Of a stretch of DNA of 5,828 nucleotides, positions 2,883 through 5,828 are shown piece after piece (within the stretch, counting starts at the first letter, position 1; each line of letters opens with the position of its first letter). The DNA comes from Chitinophagales bacterium (lineage in GTDB: Bacteria; Bacteroidota; Bacteroidia; Chitinophagales; UBA2359). The translations under genes were made by a program, and so were the position numbers. Location of the stretch: NCBI GenBank assembly GCA_020629595.1, contig JAHDDA010000045.1, positions 6,535-12,362 on the forward strand, in the 5' to 3' direction. The notes under the pieces are model-generated. The model saw only the letters and a program-made list of their open reading frames with translations. It made no database searches and was not told the DNA's origin.

Positions 2883-5828
2883 TTATCGGGTTAAGTTAAA
2901 TGTTCCTTTCTTAATTACTTCCTTTCCTCCAGGATAATTAACTATAACTACAAACATATAAACACCTATTTCTTGTTCTTCGGCATTGTACCAGCCATCC
3001 CAACCGTCATCTACTTTTCCTTCAAAGTTGTAAACTTTCTTACCCCATCTGTCGTAAATTTCTAAAGTAAACACATCGTGGTTAAACGGAATTACAGTAA
3101 AGAAATCATTTACACCATCTCCATTTGGCGAGAAGGCTGTTGGAATAATGATATTATCTGAAACTTCTTCTAATACTTCAACATTTAATCTTGCCGTTGC
3201 AGTACCACAATCAGAAGTTACAGTATAGACAAACTCATAAAACCCAGTTGCAGCAGTTGATAAATCAAATACTGTTTCTCCATCTGTATATTCGTAATCA
3301 CTTGCTGTTGTATTTGCTAAAGTAAATGTACCTCCTGCATCTGCATTTCCAATTAATGTAAATAAATCTACAGTTGAAGTTCCTACATTATTAAATACAG
3401 TAGTATTACTTCCAATTCCTGCATTAGCAGCCGCATCAACAACTAAGCTTACACTTGCTGTTACAGGGCAATCAGGATTAGCAATTAACGGACTTAATGT
3501 ATAAGTTAATTCATAAGTTCCAGCATCAACTCCATTTAAGTCGGCAAAATCATTTACAATTGATAATACATTAGTTGCTCCTGCTGGCGTACCTGTTACC
3601 GACCATTCACCTAAATCAGAACCAATACTATATTGTGCTAAATCTAATAATCCGAAATCACTACACAAGTTAGGAATTGTACCTAAGGCTAAAGTAGGAC
3701 AAGCACAATCTTCAATATCAACAACAACCATTGCTGGGTTACTTGTACAATTACTTTCCGTTTGAACAACATAAACTGTTTGAGATCCAACAACATTTTG
3801 TGGCATCCAGTTTTCATTATTCACACCACTAATACCATCTGTAATTTCTACAGTTAATGCAGCATCTGCATACCAAGTAAATACTGCACCCGCTACACCT
3901 GAAGCAACAATATCTGCAAACACATCATCAACACAGTAAGGCGATGAATTGGCAATTGTTGGTAATGCTGGTGGGCTTGGGTAAGAAAGACTTGCGTTTT
4001 CACCCGTAGCCGAAGTACAACCATTAATTGTTATAGTAATATTGTTATAATCTCCAGAATCTAAACCTCCAACAGTTGCTTGCCCTGCGGTTACGGTAAC
4101 ATTCCAAGTTCCAGCATCATAGCTAACAGTATAAGTTCCGTCTGGCACATCGGTAAATGATAATTGAATTTGACCATCCAATACATTACAGCCTGTTGGA
4201 TCAATTGCCGTAGCCGTTATTGTTGGTGTTGCAATTATATCAATGGTAACTGGTGTACTACCACTTTCACAAGTTCCTACTGTTTGCGTTACATAAACCG
4301 TTTCGGTTGTTCCACTTGGTGTATAAGTATCATCAGAATCAATTACTGTTGTTAAAGCAACATCAGAATACCAAGTAAATGATGCTCCTGCATCACCTGT
4401 TGCTATAATATTTGCTATTGCATCGCCAGCACAGTAAGTTGCCCCTGTTGCTGTTGGTGGTGTTGGTTGTGTTGCTGCTGTTAAACTTACACTTTCTCCA
4501 GTAGCAGAAGTACAAGCACTTGCAGTAATCTGTAAATCGTTATAAGCTCCTGCTGCCACATTTGGAATCTGAGCCGTTCCAGCTGTAACAACTACACCTG
4601 TAAATGTTCCACCTGCATAATCAATATTGTATGTTCCATCAGCAACACCTGTTAATGTTAAATCAATTGAACCGTCATCAACTCCACAAGCCGATGGGTC
4701 ATTAGCACTAGCACTTAAAGTTGGTAAAGCATTTACTACTATATCTACTTGTGTTGCAGCACTTGTGCAACCCAATAATGTTTCGGTTACATACACTGTT
4801 TCTGTTCCAACAGTTCCTGTTGGGCTGTAAGTTGCATCAGAATCTACAATTGTAGTCAAGGCTGCGTCTGAATACCAAGTAAATGAACCACCTGTTCCAG
4901 ATACAATAATATCGGCAATTACAGTTCCTTCACAAACTGCTGCTGGGCTTGTTGCCGTTGGAGCTGGCGGAATAGCATTTACTGTAACATCTACTTGTGT
5001 TGCGGCACTCTCACATCCTGCAACTGTTTGTGTTACGTAAACCATTTGCATTCCAATACTACTACTTGGTGTAAAGGTATCATCAGAATCAATTACTGTT
5101 GTTAAAGCAACATCAGAATACCAAGTAAATGTTGCCCCTGCTTCACCTGTGGCAACCACATCAGCCACTGTATCTCCATCACAATAAGACGCTGGACTTA
5201 ATGCCGTTGGTGCTACTGGTGCTGTATTTACGGTAATATCTACTTGTGTTGCAGCACTTGTACAACCATCTGCTGTTTGTGTTACATAAACTGTTTCTGT
5301 ACCATTTGCTCCACTTGGTGTGAAAGTATCATCAATATCAACTATTGAAGTTAATCCTGCATCTGAGTACCAAATAAATGATGCTCCAGCTTCGCCTGTA
5401 ACTGTTATATCTGCAACTGCATTGCCTTCACAATAAGTTGCACTTGCTGCTGTTGGTGCAGGTGGAATAACTGCTGCGGCAATTACTAAGTTAGTTGTTT
5501 GTACAGATAAACAACCATTTACTGCAATAGTTATATTGTTATAAGTTCCAACTGGAATATCGGTTACTTGTCCAATGCTTCCTGTTACCACTACTCCAGT
5601 CCAAGTACCGCCATCATAATTTACATCATAAGTTCCGTCTGGCACATCAACAAATGTTATATCTGCAAAACCATTATCTGTACTACAATCTGCTGGACTT
5701 GTTCCAATAGCGATTAATACCTGTGGTAAGAATGTAAAATCTAAATCAACAGTTACCGTATAATCACAACCATTAGCGTCAACTAAATTCTCTACTCCAT
5801 CTGGATTTGTTTCATCGTAAACCGTTCC
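2883..5828 (-). CDS. large modular Ig-like/SprB-like surface protein with T9SS type B sorting domain, 5' end cut by window edge
   Basis: The minus-strand frame is open from the right edge to the TAA at 2885-2883, giving 981 visible residues. The GTG at 5645-5643 is in frame but internal: 61 further codons upstream keep the same repeat style, so the true start lies outside. Modules, numbered from the edge: a GTVYDETNP...NGCDYTVTVDL unit (1-31), SprB-like (35-118), three Ig_7-like repeats (122-201, 204-284, 287-366), SprB-like (369-451), Ig (455-532), SprB-like (535-616), Ig (618-705), two less typical beta domains (709-798, 799-886) and a C-terminal sorting domain (892-981). Ig repeats share a YCxG cysteine near the start, WYSD mid-repeat and a second cysteine before TSAATQVDI. 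Such proteins are exported by the type IX system to the cell surface, often as adhesins or gliding factors; which applies here cannot be read from sequence. Confidence 0.92.
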   Translation of the reverse strand, partial: GTVYDETNPDGVENLVDANGCDYTVTVDLDFTFLPQVLIAIGTSPADCSTDNGFADITFVDVPDGTYDVNYDGGTWTGVVVTGSIGQVTDIPVGTYNNITIAVNGCLSVQTTNLVIAAAVIPPAPTAASATYCEGNAVADITVTGEAGASFIWYSDAGLTSIVDIDDTFTPSGANGTETVYVTQTADGCTSAATQVDITVNTAPVAPTALSPASYCDGDTVADVVATGEAGATFTWYSDVALTTVIDSDDTFTPSSSIGMQMVYVTQTVAGCESAATQVDVTVNAIPPAPTATSPAAVCEGTVIADIIVSGTGGSFTWYSDAALTTIVDSDATYSPTGTVGTETVYVTETLLGCTSAATQVDIVVNALPTLSASANDPSACGVDDGSIDLTLTGVADGTYNIDYAGGTFTGVVVTAGTAQIPNVAAGAYNDLQITASACTSATGESVSLTAATQPTPPTATGATYCAGDAIANIIATGDAGASFTWYSDVALTTVIDSDDTYTPSGTTETVYVTQTVGTCESGSTPVTIDIIATPTITATAIDPTGCNVLDGQIQLSFTDVPDGTYTVSYDAGTWNVTVTAGQATVGGLDSGDYNNITITINGCTSATGENASLSYPSPPALPTIANSSPYCVDDVFADIVASGVAGAVFTWYADAALTVEITDGISGVNNENWMPQNVVGSQTVYVVQTESNCTSNPAMVVVDIEDCACPTLALGTIPNLCSDFGLLDLAQYSIGSDLGEWSVTGTPAGATNVLSIVNDFADLNGVDAGTYELTYTLSPLIANPDCPVTASVSLVVDAAANAGIGSNTTVFNNVGTSTVDLFTLIGNADAGGTFTLANTTASDYEYTDGETVFDLSTAATGFYEFVYTVTSDCGTATARLNVEVLEEVSDNIIIPTAFSPNGDGVNDFFTVIPFNHDVFTLEIYDRWGKKVYNFEGKVDDGWDGWYNAEEQEIGVYMFVVIVNYPGGKEVIKKGTFNLTR
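2886..3155 (-). other. T9SS type B / gliding-motility-associated C-terminal sorting domain
   Basis: The last 90 residues show the type B (CHU_C, TIGR04131-like) pattern: IIIPTAFSPNGDGVNDFF near the start, then FTLEIYDRWGKKVY, DGWDGWYN, GVYMFVV and a final KKGTFNLTR. The domain directs secretion through the type IX machinery. Type B domains, as in SprB, are known to depend on PorP/SprF-like partners. Confidence 0.95.
4327..4381 (-). repeat. 55-bp perfect direct repeat, copy 1 (fourth Ig module)
   Basis: Bases 4327-4381 are identical to 5077-5131, 750 bases away. They encode the FTWYSDVALTTVIDSDDT segment of the fourth Ig module. The matching segments of the second and third modules in the array are much less alike in DNA. 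Confidence 0.9.
5077..5131 (-). repeat. 55-bp perfect direct repeat, copy 2 (second Ig module)
   Basis: Identical to 4327-4381, encoding the same FTWYSDVALTTVIDSDDT segment in the second Ig module. The two copies are separated by a third Ig module and an SprB-like module, so the identity is not between neighbours. Confidence 0.9.

Larger units (their letters stand above)
3714..5465 (-). repeat. coding repeat array: five Ig_7-like modules interleaved with SprB-like modules
   Basis: Ig-like modules lie at 5226-5465, 4977-5219, 4731-4970, 4233-4466 and 3714-3977. Each begins around PxAPTA...YCxGxxxADI and carries a cysteine pair spaced 54-62 residues apart (edge-based C133/C189, C216/C272, C299/C354, C466/C520, C632/C694). 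SprB-like modules with a DGTYxVxYxxGT motif interrupt them at 4476-4724 and 3981-4226, and a third precedes the array at 5475-5726. The fifth Ig copy is the most diverged, with an inserted segment around GISGVNNENW. Confidence 0.85.

Noticed and set aside
4164..4355. Plus-strand open frame rich in Cys, Tyr and Ile
   Set aside because: It is a shadow of the repetitive surface-protein gene, and its composition is what the reverse complement of Thr/Ala/Val-rich repeats gives.
4627..4830. Plus-strand open frame of 67 codons
   Set aside because: It is also antisense to the surface-protein repeats, low in complexity, and lacks a plausible promoter or start context.
5643..5645. GTG as the start codon of the large surface protein
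   Set aside because: The frame stays open for 61 codons upstream to the window edge with the same repeat style, and VDVPDGTYDV continues a module; there is no signal peptide after the GTG.

Overview
The window looks like a chromosomal segment from a member of the Bacteroidota, most likely a flavobacterium. Four things point there: AT-rich DNA, promoters of the TAnnTTTG type (the Bacteroidota -7 box), no Shine-Dalgarno sequences before the starts, and a type IX secretion (T9SS) C-terminal sorting domain. It holds four protein genes, two of them cut by the window edges.

Layout. On the minus strand, bases 974 down to 1 carry the first 324 codons of a DUF6029 family protein, an exported, probably outer-membrane-associated protein that runs off the left edge. 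A 396-base divergent intergenic region follows. It contains a -7 box on each strand, three copies of a TGCTTTRAGCA-like dyad, and a roughly 183-bp segment with 13-bp terminal inverted repeats between 17-bp perfect direct repeats, which looks like a small non-autonomous insertion. On the plus strand come a periplasmic TlpA/ResA-like thioredoxin (1371-1871) with its own hairpin terminator, then a trimeric-type purine nucleoside phosphorylase (1983-2810) whose -7 box almost touches its start codon. A bidirectional terminator (2839-2877) separates this from a very large convergent minus-strand gene. That gene has at least 981 codons, from 2883 past the right edge, and encodes a modular Ig-like/SprB-like cell-surface protein ending in a T9SS type B sorting domain.

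How the genes relate. DUF6029 and the thioredoxin are divergently transcribed from a shared regulatory region and both products are exported. The visible DUF6029 part has no cysteine, so it is not an obvious disulfide client, whereas the Ig modules of the large surface protein each carry a regularly placed cysteine pair. The phosphorylase is a housekeeping purine-salvage enzyme with its own promoter and terminator and no evident link to its neighbours. I saw no tRNA, rRNA, CRISPR array or intact transposase gene. The strongest candidates for something undescribed are the insertion-like element in the DUF6029 leader, the repeated dyad in the divergent promoter region, and the signs of repeat homogenisation inside the surface-protein gene.
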